From assembly GCF_021018895.1 (NCBI RefSeq), contig NC_079371.1, positions 7,274,501-7,338,500 on the forward strand: DNA of 64,000 nucleotides, written 5' to 3'. Both the position numbers and the translations under genes were made by a program. The number at the start of each line of letters is the position of its first letter. Position 1 is the stretch's first letter. The stretch comes from Seriola aureovittata. Its lineage: Eukaryota > Chordata > Actinopteri > Carangiformes > Carangidae. The notes beneath the pieces are model-generated. The model was not told the origin of the DNA. It made no database searches and was given only the letters and a program-made list of their open reading frames with translations. Shown piece after piece: positions 24,407-38,699 of this stretch.

Positions 24407-25616
24407 ATCTTATCACCTCCACCTCTTTCAAACGGATGACTGCATCAGTTCTTTTACTCAACAACTTATTTCAATTATTTTTGGTCAGTTATTATTTAAA
24501 GGCCTTAATTGCATCACCAGTTAACAGGGGCTAATGTCTTCACGTTGCTTATTTTGTTTGACCAACACTTCAAAACCGACATGTTTCATTTACAAAGATA
24601 TTAAACCACGAAAAGCAGGAGAAGAAGGAGAAGAAGGAAATCAACAGAGGTTTGGCATTTTTGACAAAAGATTTCATTCAATTAGTCAACCGACACAAAA
24701 TGAAGTGAATTGTTTCAACACTAGAATGAATTGGCATTCATGCATTGATGTATGTTCTGTATCTCTTCTCTGCTTTACTCCGCCTCCAGAGTCAGCTGTG
24801 AGAATGTCTCTAACCATCTGACTAAAACACATTTTTTTACTCCATGCTTGTCCACTTACAGACACACAGGCGTCTTCCCCAGACATTCAAACCAATGATC
24901 TGCCTTCTTTATCTTGTTTTTTCTCTCATCCCTGGAGTCTCTGGAAGTCACTTGTCACCGTGTTTGTCCAGTCTGCCCTGGCAGAGTGTTACTACTTACT
25001 AATCAATAAACTGTTTTCAGTACATGAAATTTTAAAATGACACAGACAGCAGATGTGTCTTCTCTGTCACTATGCTTCAAGTGTTGGCTGGTAACACTAT
25101 GTCCAATAATTCTGCTTGACACTGAGTGATAGTGGTATTAACCTACCAGGAGAAATGTAACACTGATAGATTCTTCCAAGAGTTTGTGCTTTGGTATGGG
25201 TCAAATTAATACACTGCATGCTTACTATTGATCACTGCTGGTACTACTGCATTCAGCATTTCCATGATCACAGTTCATTGCTCCTTCTTATATCTCCTTT
25301 TCTCCATCCTGCCTCACCGCACCCACATCTAGGAGACATCGCTCCCAGCAGGGAGAGGGTCAGCTCAGAGGAGACTTCAACCTGTCAGAAAAAATTCACA
25401 TCTAGCCCCTCATGCCTCCCTTCACCATCCAACCTCTGTCTCCCACTCTCCTGTGCTCCCTCCTTGGCACCCATCACTCCTCTTTTCCTCTGCTACCCTC
25501 CTCCTCTTGCCATTTGATTCAGATCACTGAGTTAGCCTCCGTCTCCTTTGTCTGAGGCTCCATTTTGCCTGGCAGATGGACAGGAGGAGAGGAGATGGAC
25601 TCACATCGAGGGGAGT
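24407..25616. other. No gene seen
   Basis: Mixed sequence with a small GAAGGA-rich patch near 24,620-24,645 and a pyrimidine-rich stretch from about 25,280 to 25,510. No supported coding frame. Confidence 0.6.
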
Positions 25617-25652
25617 GTGCGTGTGCCTGTGTGTGTGTGTGTGTGTGTGTGT
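25617..25652. repeat. (GT)n microsatellite
   Basis: About 36 bp of GT with one CCT interruption. Confidence 0.95.
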
Positions 25653-26540
25653 ATTTGAGAGATGGAAGGAGAGAAAGAAAGGGAGGAGAGAGGCTGAAAC
25701 TTTTCTGGGAGGTAAAATGTCAAACAGCAATGAAGTGAGGAGACTTTTATCTGTCAAACCTGTGTGAGGTCTTGCCTTTCAGGCTACTGAGTGACAAGGC
25801 TGCAGTTAAAAGAGAGCTGAGATGCAAAAGTGAGGGCGACAGAATGAGTTTACCTCACATTCAGTTAGCTTGTCATACAGTATCTGCCTTATCTGTATAT
25901 GCCCTATTTTACCTTAGCCAAGGTGTGCCAAAGCACGTTTTTTTGGTTCTTTTTGAACAATTTCAAAAGTCAAAAATTAATCATCCAGAAAAAGTACAAG
26001 GTCAATAAACTTTTTCTTCAAAAACAATCAACATTAACAAGATTAGTAACCAAATATGTTGTCTCTTTTTTGGTTGCATGATCTTTTGAAGTCTTAGAAT
26101 ATGGCCAAAAAGTGGCTACAAATGGCTGACTCACTGTATACTCACTGACATGCCCTACATTACTCTACTATGAAGCTCATGCTCTTAGCCCATGGCAATG
26201 CCTCCACACACAACACAGATGCAGGCCTAAGAATAGAGGAGGGATTGATGGATGTAGAAAGGGAGGAAGGGAGCTTGGTAATTGAGTAAGTGCCCTTCTG
26301 GATGTGGAAGCTGAGTAAATTTTTTTTTCTTTTTTTATAAAAAGCCTTTCTTAGGATCATTTCGCTCAAAAGTACATAAAAGCTCTTTCAAAGTTTCTCT
26401 GTGTTCTTTGCCCTCAACTGAAATAGTCCCTGCGGAGAATGCAGAAACACACAAACACTCACTCACTCTCTCCTGAAAGACGAGGATAAAAGGGTTGACC
26501 CCACGGATGCAAACTTACATGCATGCATAACACGTGTGCA
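25653..26540. other. No gene seen
   Basis: Unique-looking sequence with no supported coding frame and no recognised repeat. Confidence 0.55.
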
Positions 26541-26558
26541 TGCGCGCGCGCGCAAACA

Positions 26559-26610
<52 letters not shown>

Positions 26611-26611
26611 C

Positions 26612-26656
<45 letters not shown>
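26541..26656. repeat. (CG)n-(CGCA)n-(CA)n compound microsatellite
   Basis: GCGCGCGCGCG at about 26,542, then a CGCA tetranucleotide run to about 26,610, then CA to 26,656. Derived frames (poly-ART, poly-CVRA) are artefacts. Confidence 0.97.
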
Positions 26657-26660
<4 letters not shown>

Positions 26661-27059
26661 CTCATGAAAAAAAGAGGGCGTTCCATTCAGGCCTCCGAAC
26701 TGTTTTTTCTCTGCATCTTAACCCAAGATTATTAATAATGCTCTGGTTGAAACATAACAACTCATTTTGCACTGAAAGGTTTAAAGTGTGCAAGCAAGCT
26801 AGAGTAGATTTTTCATCCTTGTCGTGCACAGCAGCAAATAATGACCTGAGAATGAGTGGAATGGCCATCAGAGATAAAGGCGAGAGGGAGACGCATGATT
26901 TCACTCATGAGAGACTTCTGTCATTCAGCTGTGGAGGAGTGAGAGTAGAGAGTGAATGAACAGGAGCTGCTGTAACCTGAAGACATACCTACAGCATGAT
27001 GTGAAGTGCAAAACTGCATTGTCAGTCTGGAAGAAGCTAAACAAGCTGAGAAATAAAGT

Positions 27060-27660
27060 CATGTAGGGTTGCACGTAATGATTAGTATTTGTGCCGGTTT
27101 ATTATTATTTGTTATCTTATGCAGCGGCTCAAATTGCTGGGAGCTGGAATGAACTAGAAACATGAAACTTAGCTGAATAACTGGAAATGATGCTTCTCAA
27201 GAAGTATGAGCCCAATCACCCAGATGGTGGCACTGTATTTAACGTCCAAAAACGCAAGGCCACACCCCTCGCACCTTTAGTCTGATGACTTGAAATCTGA
27301 CATCTCATTGTGCTCTACAAAAGCCAAAAGAATCCAATCATCAAAAGTTTTGGCATATGTCATTAGTCTGTCTTCAGTGATTGGGAATTGGTTCATCAAA
27401 GCATTTTAATACTGATCCATAGGGGGCGCCACAAATGTGCATCTGAAAACCAAGTCAACAGAATTTCACCAAAATTGGTGCGCATGCAAGTATTAACCAA
27501 AATCTCAAGTACCATATTGATTGATGCAAGTGAGTATGGCCTATCACATATTTGCTCGTAAATAAAGATGCATTTGAGCAATCCTGATTAAATTCACTGA
27601 ACATAGACACCAAGTTTCATTCACATCAGGCACACAATGTAATGGCTATAGAATAATGAC
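27060..27660. repeat. Probable dispersed repeat
   Basis: Phrases such as ACCAAGTTTCATTCACATCA, AGGGGGCGCCACAAATG and TTCACCAAAATTGGTG resemble a repeat type often seen in fish genomes. The copy looks degraded and its boundaries are uncertain. No coding frame. Confidence 0.4.
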
Positions 27661-27909
27661 ACCATCTGCATTTAGATTGGTTCCCTATAAGCCTCACTTT
27701 CACTATGCAATTCTGTCTGCCACCGGGCATGAAATTCTGTCGAAAAATAAAGGTTTGATTTGCAACACAAAGGAAGTGCCACCGAGCAACCAAAACAGAA
27801 AGAGGATAGCACTTTGTTTTTCCCGGTAGCGATCGGTGGCTTTCGCCAGGAAGCAGAAACGGAGGAACAACTGGATTAATTGTGGAAACTCTACCCAGCA
27901 AAAAAAAAG

Positions 27910-27990
27910 AGCCCTGTTGTCCGTCGATGCGCCGGCCCCCCGGGATGCGTCCCGGTAGTCCCGATGGCCAGTCGGCTATGGAGAGAGCTC
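27910..27990. other. CpG-dense island of about 80 bp in AT-rich context
   Basis: Starts after an A9 run. GTCCGTCGATGCGCCGG, CCCCCCGGGATGCGTCCCGG and GTCCCGATGGCCAGTCGG hold about nine CpGs in 70 bp, while the surrounding sequence is AT-rich and CpG-poor. It may be a recently inserted element fragment that has not yet lost its CpGs, or a small regulatory island. Confidence 0.45.
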
Positions 27991-28889
27991 TAAACTGACA
28001 TTCAGTTGGCCCAATTTCTACTAAATCAGTAACAGTGAGTGAGTAGCAAAACGTGTGTTACTCTGCTTTTATCACAGCACTGATATCGAGGTTTCTTTTT
28101 TTAATCAATTCTAAATGAATAAAGAATGGTATAGGATTTCTGCTGCACTCTACCTGCATTTATTAAGCTTACAATGGTACGTTTCAATGTTATAAAACTG
28201 AGAAAACAGGTAAATCCTAAAATTTGACTTTATCACAAACCTGTCGGTTCATTACGTTTTCAAAAATGAATTAATTGTTTCAGCACTAGTTTCCCTTTAA
28301 CACCTTCCTCAAAGTGCATCACACCAACCTCTTTCTCAATGAGCAGTTGACTCACTCACTCATACACTGAGTGACAACTGTATCTGAGTCATGTACACAC
28401 TTCGTCTGACCCCCACTGTGACCAAATATGCACACAGCATGTCAGCACACAGGAGACATTGACAGCCACCCCCCCCTTTCTTCCAACCTCCACCTGACAC
28501 TGAGACAATGTATGACAACTCTGGCCCTTTTCCTCTGTGCACATCCTGGTGCCAGCCCGCTGTGGTGGCATGCCGTCTGTACTTGTCCATTCACCTGCCC
28601 ATGCCCGCATGCCAGCACTGGGATTGTCAGTGTCACTGCATTATGTTGTGTGTTCATACTCTCCATGATGTGTCCTTCTGGGGAGTTGTGGGAGCAACAC
28701 AAGGTGACTGTTGATATTAGGATGTAGCATTTGCTACGCTGGGGCGCCTCCCTCATTGGTATTTCATGTAGAGTGCCGCCGCATTCGTCACGTTTCATAA
28801 ACTTCCTTATTATTCACTGGCGGGGAGTAATTTTGTTCTACCACTTGCAATTGTGAAAGTGAGATAGCGAGAGAGAGGGAGGGATGACA
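27991..28889. other. No gene seen
   Basis: Overlapping short frames on both strands between 28,360 and 28,800 are mutually exclusive and low in information. A C-run lies near 28,470. Confidence 0.55.
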
Positions 28890-29545
28890 CTCTAAAATCC
28901 TTCTAATAATCATCTCTCTTCCTCATACATGAACTTGTTTATCAGGAGACGAGGTGGTTGAGTGCCGCTCACCTCCCTCCACAGCACAAACACACGCTCA
29001 CTTCTGTGAATCCTAGGGGTGATCATCTCTGAATCCCCACGCAGTTACAGTACCTCCATCCAGGATCTCAGGATAATCAGCTGGCTTTCTGGGGCTTAGG
29101 CAAACAGAGTTGTCAGAGGAGTGACACATACAGTCACGCCTAAGGGAAACGTGGACTTGTGGAGGAAAATAATTCATCAGTGGGTTCATGAACCGAGCAG
29201 TATCCCTCAGGTCCCAAAGTGCTCTGGAAGCCACAAGGAGCCCAGGATTTGCTCCTGTCGATGCTCATGGCACCGATGAATTGCTTAAGTGCACACCATA
29301 TGCAGCAGGCAGCTCTCCTCGCACACGACCTTGTATATCTTTGTTTAGTTGCGGAACGTGCCAATAAAGCCCAGCATAGCAGTGAGGTTTTACGCCAAGC
29401 AGGTGGCCATGTTGTACTCGGCCAGAAAGCATAAAAAACAGCCTGCCCTCGGCAGCTGCCTGGCCATAAAACACATTTATACCATGATGTCCGTGCCCGT
29501 CCCTAAAGTGTGCTTCAGGCTACGGGGCCAAAAAAGTGGAACCTG
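28890..29545. promoter_or_regulatory. Possible conserved noncoding block
   Basis: Non-repetitive, balanced-composition sequence with GGATAATC at 29,071-29,078 (a homeodomain-like core). Frames on both strands overlap with no recognisable product. The call is by texture only and needs a multi-species alignment. Confidence 0.25.
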
Positions 29546-29813
29546 GTGAATCAGATGAACTCGAGTCAACTCGAAAGCAAAAAACAAACTTTGACCTTTG
29601 TAACAGAAAAAGTTATTTTCCTGTATGAGCTGAAGCTGTGAAAGTTCACACCACATATAGTTCTATACAGTGCAGTAGACAAGTCTACAGTAAGAAAAAC
29701 TACTCTTCAAACTTTTTGTGTGACTTTTCTCTTACCCCTCTTCTATTTTCAGAGGGTTTCTTTGTTCCTGAACCCCAGGCCTCCTCCCTTTCTTACTCTG
29801 TTCTAGACTAAAG

Positions 29814-29939
29814 TGCCAGTGAAGTTGTCCCTAAGGCGGTGGATGCGCTGGAGCATAAAGTGTGCCACAAGGTGGACTGGCGTATTAATGGAGTCCGGTT
29901 AGAGCGGCTGACCTGTGAAGCAGTACGGTCAGCTGCTAG
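29814..29939 (+). other. Exon-like segment (unconfirmed)
   Basis: A pyrimidine tract (CCCTTTCTTACTCTGTTCTAG) precedes the segment; the acceptor used here would be the AAG at 29,811-29,813. One frame is open for 41 full codons (peptide ends near GVRLERLTCEAVRSAA), with fairly coding-like third positions. AG/GTGAGC at 29,938-29,945 is a good donor. Its length, 126 bp, is divisible by three, so it would be a symmetric exon. The peptide is not recognised, and a conserved noncoding element is an equally good explanation. Confidence 0.25.
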
Positions 29940-31440
29940 GTGAGCATGGCGCCGCTGTAAATCCCAAACAGGCGTCCCCTGTCTCTCTCTCTTTCTCTTT
30001 TCCGTCACGCCTATCAGCCACCACTTCCCCTCTATTCTGCAGCCCCCGCACCGCCGCTAACAGAATGTCAAGTCAAGCTTTGTTACCGAGGGCTGACAGA
30101 GTGGTCAATAAGGTTTGGATGTTCCAGGTTAGCGTTGTAATCGCCACTGTTTTCTCCCTCCTTTCAGCCCATCATGACAAATAAAGAATAATTTCAGCTT
30201 TAAGGATTACATTCATGTTCCCAGGCGGAGTCAAGATGCTGCTGTGTTAGATTTATGACCAACATGAAGCTGGTGACTAATGTTATAGCCCGCTGGGATG
30301 CTATGATCTCTTTGTACCCTGGATTTGTGGCCCTGTGAGTTTTTAACCTTTAAACAGCCAGTATTCATAGTGAGTTCATCAGGAATAAAGTTTATAGCTG
30401 AAGAAAATATGCTGTACTAGACAACGAATAGATAATGTTTCACTAATTCATGTATATTAAATTGGCCAGGGCTAATTAAAAAGCTTTGTCTTAAATGTAC
30501 GTTTATCAAAACCCTACTTTAGTAAAAGCAATTGCCTGTTACAGAGGCAAAATGAATCCAGTGATCACACATAATACGGTGTAAATATGTCTTTGTAGTT
30601 GAGTCACGATTTTTTTCCTGACAGATAGTCTCAGGTCACCTCTATACATGTATCAGTCCCTGTGCCCATGTCTAAACCCACCTTGCAGAATTTGCTTTCA
30701 ATAATGTATAAAAGAGGGCACAGACTTTGCATGTATTGTCAGTAGGAGGACATGATTCCTGACATCTGGAGCCCACACAGGGCTCATACTGAATGATAAT
30801 GGCCTCTCCCCCCTTTTGATGAATTATTAAATTTAAATTGTTTTGCAAACAAAACATATTTGTTAACACAATGAAATCTGGGGTGAAAGCCGGAGCTTTA
30901 TCAATATTTAATTTTCACTGTAGACAACAGTATAGCCTTTGGCCAGTTTCTGGTACATAATTAATGAAAGGGCAATAGAACTAACAATCCACTAACAATA
31001 CATATAAAACAACTGCTGCTGTCATATCAGCACAGGTTTTAACACTGCAAACAACCATTGCTTCTTTGATATTATACTCTGCTTTTATGTCTGACACATG
31101 CTGATGAGTTGAGATTTATAAAAAAACATACACTTTTCTAATGACAGAATTCTGCAGTAATGTATTAGCGCTCCGCTGAGGCATTAATATTCAAAGCCCT
31201 ATTGTCATCATTCACTCTAGACCTTCTATTGTTCTATTGTTGATCGTATGATGATCTCTCCATATTTAGGCTTTTTGATTGATTGAGTATCAATGTCATA
31301 CTGCAGTTATGGTGATATGCCTGTGAATGGGCTGATTAATATTTGATTTCCTGTTAAAAGGTTGCCCCTCCACCACCACCACCACCACTCCCCACCCCCT
31401 CCTTTCTTTTGCTCTCTTTTCCTTCTGTCTCTGGCATCAG
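29940..31440. other. No gene seen; some unique high-complexity blocks
   Basis: Non-repetitive AT-rich sequence. 31,140-31,265 has densely packed ATTA and CATTAAT words, but nothing that can be assigned. Confidence 0.5.
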
Positions 31441-31640
31441 GGTGAGAGAATGGGAAGTCGACACAGTGAATATCAAGTGGCTGATTGGGGCTGTCACAGT
31501 GGACCCTGGTGGACCCTGGTTGCCAGATGTGCTTGTCCATTGGTGTCAGCAGCAGGATTTGTCTCGTGCGTTTGTGAGGGTTTGTCGGGGTGGACAGACG
31601 GTGCGGAGGAGGTTGCCGAGCGAAGTGCTGTCCCTCACTA
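31441..31640 (+). other. Exon-like open segment (unconfirmed)
   Basis: A strong acceptor-like tract (CTTTTGCTCTCTTTTCCTTC, then GGCATCAG at 31,440) leads into a GC-richer segment with one frame open for over 60 codons (starts VREWEVDTVNIKWLIGAV). No clear donor; GTGAGG near 31,574 is the best. A tandem duplication TGGACCCTGG occurs at about 31,500-31,520. The product is not recognised, and noncoding is quite possible. Confidence 0.2.
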
Positions 31641-32437
31641 GGGCCTGCCACTCACACTGTCTTTTTCTCTATTCATCACTGTCAGTAGACTGCTGATCCT
31701 GGTGTCCTATCCTATGGAGGCATCTCTCATGCCACATGTTCCACCTGAAGTAAATCTCCCATAACAAACACCTTTGACTGACATTCTTCAATGAGTTATT
31801 TTGTAATGATACCACAAACATTTGGCTCAATTTGTCACGGACAGCACGGTTTGTCCCTCATGGATATATCCCAGAGGAGCACTCGGGGTCGATAAATGCA
31901 TACTGCTCAAGAATTAAGGGAAGGACGCTTTTTGTGCTATTGATTGTGTTTGTTGCAGGATGTTATTCAAATGTGGCGCAGTGTGTGAGACATACATAAT
32001 AAGATATAGTACTGGGGGGGGTGAAGGTTGGAGCCTTGAGCTTTTTTCATTTTTACTTTGTGCTGTAACTCTGCTTTACCTGTGGGTAATGAATAGAAGC
32101 AGCTCTGTTAGGAAGTGAGGAGGAGCAGTTTTGCTGCTGCATTCGAGGGGCACCTTCCTGCGTTTGGTTGTGTGTTTCAGACCTTGGAGAGCTCATTTAA
32201 ACCTTACTTTATTGTTTCCAGCATCACCACTCAGGAGCACGGAGGTGGTGCTTGTTGCTATGGAGGACATAAAAAAGTGACGTGGTTGTGTAGACAGGAT
32301 ATGGAGAGGGAATAAGTCTGTGCCTTATGCATAAATGTGTGTGTGGTGTTTGTGTGTTTATGTATATGTTTCAGTGAAGGTGCTTGTGTTAAGTGTTTAC
32401 TCTATGTGTTAAATCATCTCCACACCAAGGTTCGTGC

Positions 32438-32439
<2 letters not shown>
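31641..32439. other. No gene seen
   Basis: Single-copy-looking sequence with a short G-run near 32,015. Confidence 0.55.
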
Positions 32440-32481
<42 letters not shown>

Positions 32482-32488
32482 GTGTGTT
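32440..32488. repeat. (GT)n microsatellite
   Basis: About 38 bp of uninterrupted GT, then CTGTGTGTG. Confidence 0.95.
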
Positions 32489-35400
32489 CTGAGGCAGCCA
32501 GCAGAGCGGGGGGAACATCTGCACACAGTGGCACAGGCCTTCTGCCTTTACACACGGCTCCTGCCGAGCAACGCTTCACGGCCTAGCAGGCTGTGACCTC
32601 CCAGCGGCTCCAGGGGAGCTCTTCCTCTTAAAAGCCAGCTGTGCCTCATACTTTCTGCCCGCCAAATATTCCACAGTCCAGCTGTTCACCTGAGAAGCAT
32701 AGAGCACAGCCCTCTTACTTTCTACCTTTTATATTTTTGGAGAGCCATTGTGCAAGTTTAAGAGAGCATGGAGAACAACACCTGTGATGCCTTTGCTGCC
32801 ACTGCCAAAGCAACAAAGTTGGCCTCTTACTTTGTGTTCAAAACTACATAGTTAAGCTTTTTCAGACATGTGTAGTATGACATTAAATGCAGTCTCACTC
32901 TGCGCATTTTTTTTGATAATGTACAAGATGTAGAAAATGACCTTATTCCTCATGGGTTGTTGCTCTTTGCAGCAGTACATGATCTCAGTTTAATATTTTA
33001 ATGTTTAATCACTCTGCTGTCTGAGTCCACTTTGTACGGCTCTTTATCTGTTGTTATTGGAAATGTGACTGTCTTTGAGGTTCAAACACAAATAGATTAT
33101 CTTTAAAAAGGCTTTCCATATTCTTAGTCAGCTAAATGCGTTTGTGCATGTTATGAAGAGAGTAACTGGTTAAACTGAGTAAATGCGTGAATGTTTTAAA
33201 GAATGCCAGGAAACACTTTGATGTCCTTCAGAGCCACATGAAAAGGATCTACTCGGAGTAATAACATTTAGCCACAGATAGCAAAATGAAACTAAGTCTT
33301 AAGAATACCATGAGTGTCATTTACTGAAGGTTCCCTTATTATTGTAGAAAGTCTCTTGACTCAATCATCTTACTTGAGTCTTTCAGTCATATTTGTGTTG
33401 ATGTCTGACTTCAGTGAATGGAGGTAATTTTCATGATTGATTTTTTATTTCTCCACCACAGGAGGATTGCTTGATATGGTCATTTGCGGACATGTGCTGA
33501 CGTAAATAATCCATCAAGGCTTTTAATGATGCCATTCATTTTGATGATGTGAATCAATGTGATGAATAAGACATATTTGCAGTAAAAAAATTTCAATTAT
33601 GGCAATGATTGACACCCATTTATTGACAAGGGTTTTGTTGTGAGCTATGGGTGTGGGGGGGTTCATTGGGTGATTTTTTTTGTTTATTTATTTGTTCAAA
33701 ATAATAGTAGGTGAAGGAGGTAACAACAACTGAACTTTACTTCATAGCCACCTTTTAAAATAAGACACACTCTTCCATTTGGACTGAGCATCACATTATG
33801 GATGAGTACTGACATGAGACTTCTTGAGATATTTGCCTAAAAATAGTTCCTAGTTTTGAGGACAGAATCATTTGCATTTAAACATATTCTGACTAATTTC
33901 AAGTAGCAAACTATTTCCAAAAAAGGAAACACTGTACGGGAAAGAAACCCTTTCAATGCAGCTGTGGAATTTGGAAGAAATCTGAAGAGCCTGTGTCAAG
34001 TGTCTCCTTCAAAAATGCCTATAGGGCAATAAGCACTAATATGCCAGTCATGAAACAGAGTCAAGATTGTGAGACATGGCAAAAATTTTGTTATAACAAG
34101 GTGCTGTCGGCACTGTCTGTGAAGTGCATAAAAACGGAGGAATAAGCCCATGTAAACCCCCAATATCTACTGTATCTACACCAGAGCAATTATTGGACCA
34201 TTGGGCAAATTGGTCAACATGCGTCTAGATTGACTAACTGCATATGATCTGCAGTACCTCCTGGATCTACTGCAAAACCAACTGTGCTGTAAAGGGCATA
34301 TCCAAACCTAAAAGAATATTCTGATGTTTGAGACTTCTTACATCTATTGTTGTGCGTTCACAAAGCAGAACAGAAAAGTGACAATGACTGATCTGACGGA
34401 TACACAATAAGATGCCAGGTCATATTGTGTATCACAAACAAATAGACATTAAGGGAGGAGAATATGTGCTTGTTGTGACATAAAACAAAAATTAAAAACC
34501 ACATTAAAAACATTGAGTATTTGTCCTTTTACAGGCAGGTTATAGTAGTAGTATTTCATTCTTTGCTCTTCAGGATTACTTAACTCCGATGAGCTTATTG
34601 GGATGGAGTGCTGCGTTCAAATGCTCAATCAGAAAATTAAGCAGTGTAATGGAGCAAGACTGAGGTTAGTAAGACTGTGAGGTGAGCAGTCAACTCAACT
34701 GTGACGCTTCACTTTCATCTCAGTGTAAAGGGACAATGAAAGAGTAGATGAGAAAATAACCCTCACAGTTATCTATGAGATGGGAAGTTAAGAGTTCAAA
34801 CCTCACAGTGATTGATGACTAACATGGCAATGATATATAGGATGCCCCCATCCCTGTAATATAATTTATGAGCAAGCTCGTTTAATTTGTCTGTGGTTTA
34901 ATTTGGCCTGTATATATGATGTATGAACGTGTTCAGCAATGATGACTTATACTCTCTTGCTGACTGAAGCCAACATGTCCTTTGACATAGGCACCTTCAC
35001 TTTCATCTGTCCAATCTACATGACCTGACAGTTAAGCTAATAAGTGAAAATGGCACTTTCCCAATGCAATTTTAATGAGCACCATGTTGAGGAAAGGATT
35101 CTGTTCATGAGGAATTGTTAATGGGCTGCTGATTCCCAGCACTGGGGCAGAAATGGTAAATGCACTTGAACTAAAGGCTCACCATAATTGGTTCATAGCT
35201 CATAGTTAAACAAAGCCTAATCATGGTCCTTCAGTGTCAGTCAAAGTATTGCCTTCATTGAAGGACGAATGCTTTGGGTGTGTCCTGACCTGTGTGACCT
35301 GTGGGCAGTGTGACACAGGTGTGCCATCTTATATTGTATCAGTAGAATTTTTTAATGTGATAAAAATGTGTGGTATAACAATATTGCAATTGTGTTGATC

Positions 35401-35911
35401 TATTTAAGTCATAACTACATACAGCAGTAATAAGCAAGGTTTAAAAGAAGTAATGTCGCTGCCATAAGTGTAATAATGATTAATTAATATCAACTATATC
35501 AACAAAAAGAGCAAAGGCACTATTTCACACAACTAAGGCCACACATATCATCATCTAGTAAGAAAAGTGATTATGAAGCTTGATGCGTCTTGTTGTGATA
35601 AAAAGGTGACCACATTGTATGATCACTTCACCGTAATTAACCAGAGCAGCAAATTTCAGGGAAATAAGAGTTTAACAAGTTGGGAAAAGTCAAAGCAAAC
35701 AGCCCAATCAGTTGCCATCAGGTGGTGATGTGCGAGACAGAAAACCACACAAGCAAAGGAGCAAAAGAAAAAAAAAAAAACAGAAAAATTAGCAAGCACT
35801 TTGTGGAAGCTAATAGGGATCTGATTTTAGCAGTTAAGTATGATTTACAATCACCAGCTAGAAGCATTCTGCTGGAACCACCATGTAAGACACAAACACT
35901 GAGTACACACA
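32489..35911. other. Long noncoding stretch
   Basis: AT-rich, no open frame of note on either strand from about 32,600 to 35,680. Sequence at about 34,550-35,290 is high-complexity and could be a regulatory block. I see no repeat I can name. Confidence 0.5.
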
Positions 35912-36028
35912 GGGGCTGTAAATCGCTGGGTTGGTGGTTCCCCAGCTCCTCTTGTCCACATGTCAAGTGTCCTTGAGCAGGACATTGAACCACAAATAGC
36001 AGTGAAGAGCTATAAATCCATTTACATG
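35912..36028. repeat. Teleost dispersed repeat fragment ('cacatgtc-aagtgtccttg' type)
   Basis: Contains AATCGCTGGGTTGGTGGTTC, CCACATGTCAAGTGTCCTTG, AGCAGGACATTGAACCAC and AGAGCTATAAATCCATTTAC, in the order of a repeat common in fish genomes (recalled). Overlapping short frames are artefacts. Confidence 0.6.
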
Positions 36029-36047
36029 TTTACAGTACGTTAACACA

Positions 36048-36110
36048 TACAGTATATATATATATTTATATTTATAAACATATATACACGTTATACACGT
36101 TTTACAGAGG
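36048..36110. repeat. AT-rich low-complexity patch
   Basis: TATATATATAT, TTTATATTTATAAA and a short direct repeat ATACACGTT. Confidence 0.8.
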
Positions 36111-36464
36111 TATTGATTCAACCTATGGTCATTTTGGATGCTGCAGTTTGTGGAGCTGTTTAATTCTATTGCATTATATGAAGAGATGTCATATCTTAAT
36201 GAATATCATTATTGCAAAAATACCCTCCAATATCATTATTTTAAGTCAATATGGCTCACCCCCAATCTGTGAGCATCCATACTGGATTTTACATAAGGTA
36301 TGTTTTCCTCAACAACCTTAATCTCCCTGCCACAGAGAGCTCAGGGCTTTGTATTGTTGCCACACTTGGAAGTTGGTGATTCTGCCATTGTATGTAAAGG
36401 CTCACTAATAGACCCCAGTGGGGCATCATTCCTATTCCACTCATGATGAAGACAACTCCCACCT

Positions 36465-37739
<1,275 letters not shown>

Positions 37740-38010
37740 TCTAGCTCATTAATTGCAAAGAGGGCAACTGTTTTGAGTACTGCCTGATGGTTTGGGCTGC
37801 AGGCCTGCCTGGGTCAGAAGAGAGCTCCAGTGCTCATGAATCATGCTGCTGGGAATAGGAGCCCAGCTGAGGTCCACAGGAGGGGGGTTAAGCATCGCCA
37901 CAAAGGCCTCATCCACAGCACAAAGGTGCTTTGGAGGTCCTGCAGGCTCAAACAATCAATCAGAAACCATTCTAAGCCTCTTTTAAACAGATCCCACTAT
38001 ATAAGAACCC
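37740..38010. promoter_or_regulatory. Possible conserved noncoding block
   Basis: Non-repetitive balanced sequence containing AGCTCATTAATTGC (a homeodomain-type core) and TCATGAATCATGCTGCTGGG. Texture-based guess. Confidence 0.25.
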
Positions 38011-38185
38011 TCACTATGCTGGCTTTTGCTTGTTTAACCTGAACTAAACAAAGTCACCATAATGCCGCCCAAGTTTGTGATTTTAGAAGAGTAGTGACAT
38101 GTCAGCATCTGTCCAGCCGTGTCAGCTTTCCTTTTTACACCCACGTCTGGCTCTGTGACTACCTCCTCTGCCGGCTTATTACCAG

Positions 38186-38257
38186 AACAACAACAACAAC
38201 AACAACAACAACAACCCCCCCACCCCCCACCCCCCACCCCACACACACACACACACC
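38186..38257. repeat. (CAA)n / poly-C / (CA)n compound simple repeat
   Basis: CAA triplets to 38,214, then a C-rich CCCCCCAC stretch to about 38,240, then CA to 38,257. Confidence 0.95.
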
Positions 38258-38699
38258 TTTTATACAAAGCGGTGAGGTGGAATAAAGGCGCAATATTCCC
38301 ACCTCGAACGGGTGTGTAAAAGGGCCAATAAGTCGTGGGACTTACAGCAGCAAATGCCCCTTCTTTCAATCACTCCCGCCATTTTTTTTCCCACTAGCCT
38401 CTCCATCTGCACTTCTTCCTCTTTCTGTCTTCTTTTCCCCATCTCAGGTTCTTCCCTTTATCTATGGTCCTGCATGCGCCCTCCATTTTGATCTGACTGG
38501 TAATATTCTGTGTTGATGGGTGCAGACTTTACACACAAACACATGTACACACTTACTGACAAACATGCACAGGCACCACACCATGTTGCAGACTGTGGGG
38601 AGAGGATGGATGGGAGGTGGACGGATGAAGTCTGTGGGGGAGAGAGAGGGGTATGTAGGGCACAGTGTGTGGATAAAGTAATGATTTCTCCTTCACACC

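Noticed and set aside
26459..26959. Frames over (CGCA)n/(CA)n, up to 141 codons
   Set aside because: Mostly simple-repeat translation. The tail beyond the repeat has no recognisable domain.
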